In this document: piece after piece, positions 5,233-5,233 of the stretch
Numbering within the stretch: position 1 is the stretch's first letter
Layout of the letters: each line of letters begins with the position of its first letter
Assembly: GCA_902767125.1 (NCBI GenBank)
Contig: CACXGJ010000004.1
Coordinates: 1-5,233, forward strand
DNA: 5,233 nucleotides
Direction: 5' to 3'
Source of the DNA: an uncultured Ruminococcus sp.
GTDB taxonomy: Bacteria > Bacillota > Clostridia > Oscillospirales > Acutalibacteraceae
The notes under the pieces: model-generated
Databases searched by the model: none
What the model was told of the DNA's origin: nothing
What the model saw: the letters and a program-made list of their open reading frames with translations, nothing else
Position numbers and translations under genes: made by a program

Positions 5233-5233
5233 C

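Noticed and set aside
1..5233. CRISPR array, tRNA, rRNA, transposase or attachment site
   Set aside because: No spaced direct repeats, cloverleaf, rRNA segment or transposase motif was found on either strand by eye.

Overview
The window looks like a chromosomal fragment of a low-to-moderate GC Firmicute. The clostridial Ruminococcus/Oscillospiraceae side is the most likely source, judged from roughly 40% GC in most genes, purine-rich ribosome binding sites, frequent TTG/GTG starts, and the style of the ketol-acid reductoisomerase and PnuC proteins. This placement is an inference; no rRNA or marker gene is present.

Positions 2-4105 hold one tightly packed plus-strand cluster (gaps of 4 to about 24 bases). 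In order it contains: the C-terminal part of a serine/threonine kinase of the type found beside TerY proteins (cut by the window start), a Cys-based tyrosine/dual-specificity phosphatase (HCTSGKDRTG), a TerY/YegL-like von Willebrand A (vWA) protein with an intact MIDAS and a proline-rich tail, a small very AT-rich protein of unknown function, and a PP2C phosphatase with a C-terminal coiled coil. Kinase + vWA + PP2C is the known TerY-P triad (compare E. coli YegI/YegL/YegK), a phosphorylation switch proposed from comparative genomics to work with tellurite/stress (Ter) systems. Here the triad carries two extra parts, a second phosphatase of a different chemistry and an orphan protein. That extension is the most interesting content of the window. 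No terD, terC or other Ter gene is visible, so the target is unknown.

Positions 4106-4900 hold a separate unit: a leader with three mutually competing hairpins, one of them a very strong intrinsic terminator ending only 21 bases before the next start codon, followed by a PnuC-family transporter (probably nicotinamide riboside). The geometry means pnuC can only be expressed by transcription passing that terminator, which suggests attenuation or riboswitch control.

Positions 4901-4965 hold a terminator hairpin shared by convergent genes. From 4966 to the window end, on the minus strand, lies the C-terminal part of ilvC (ketol-acid reductoisomerase), an ordinary core metabolic gene that suggests the cluster sits in a normal chromosomal setting.

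All motif positions were read by eye. Family assignments rest on recognised motifs, not on database searches.
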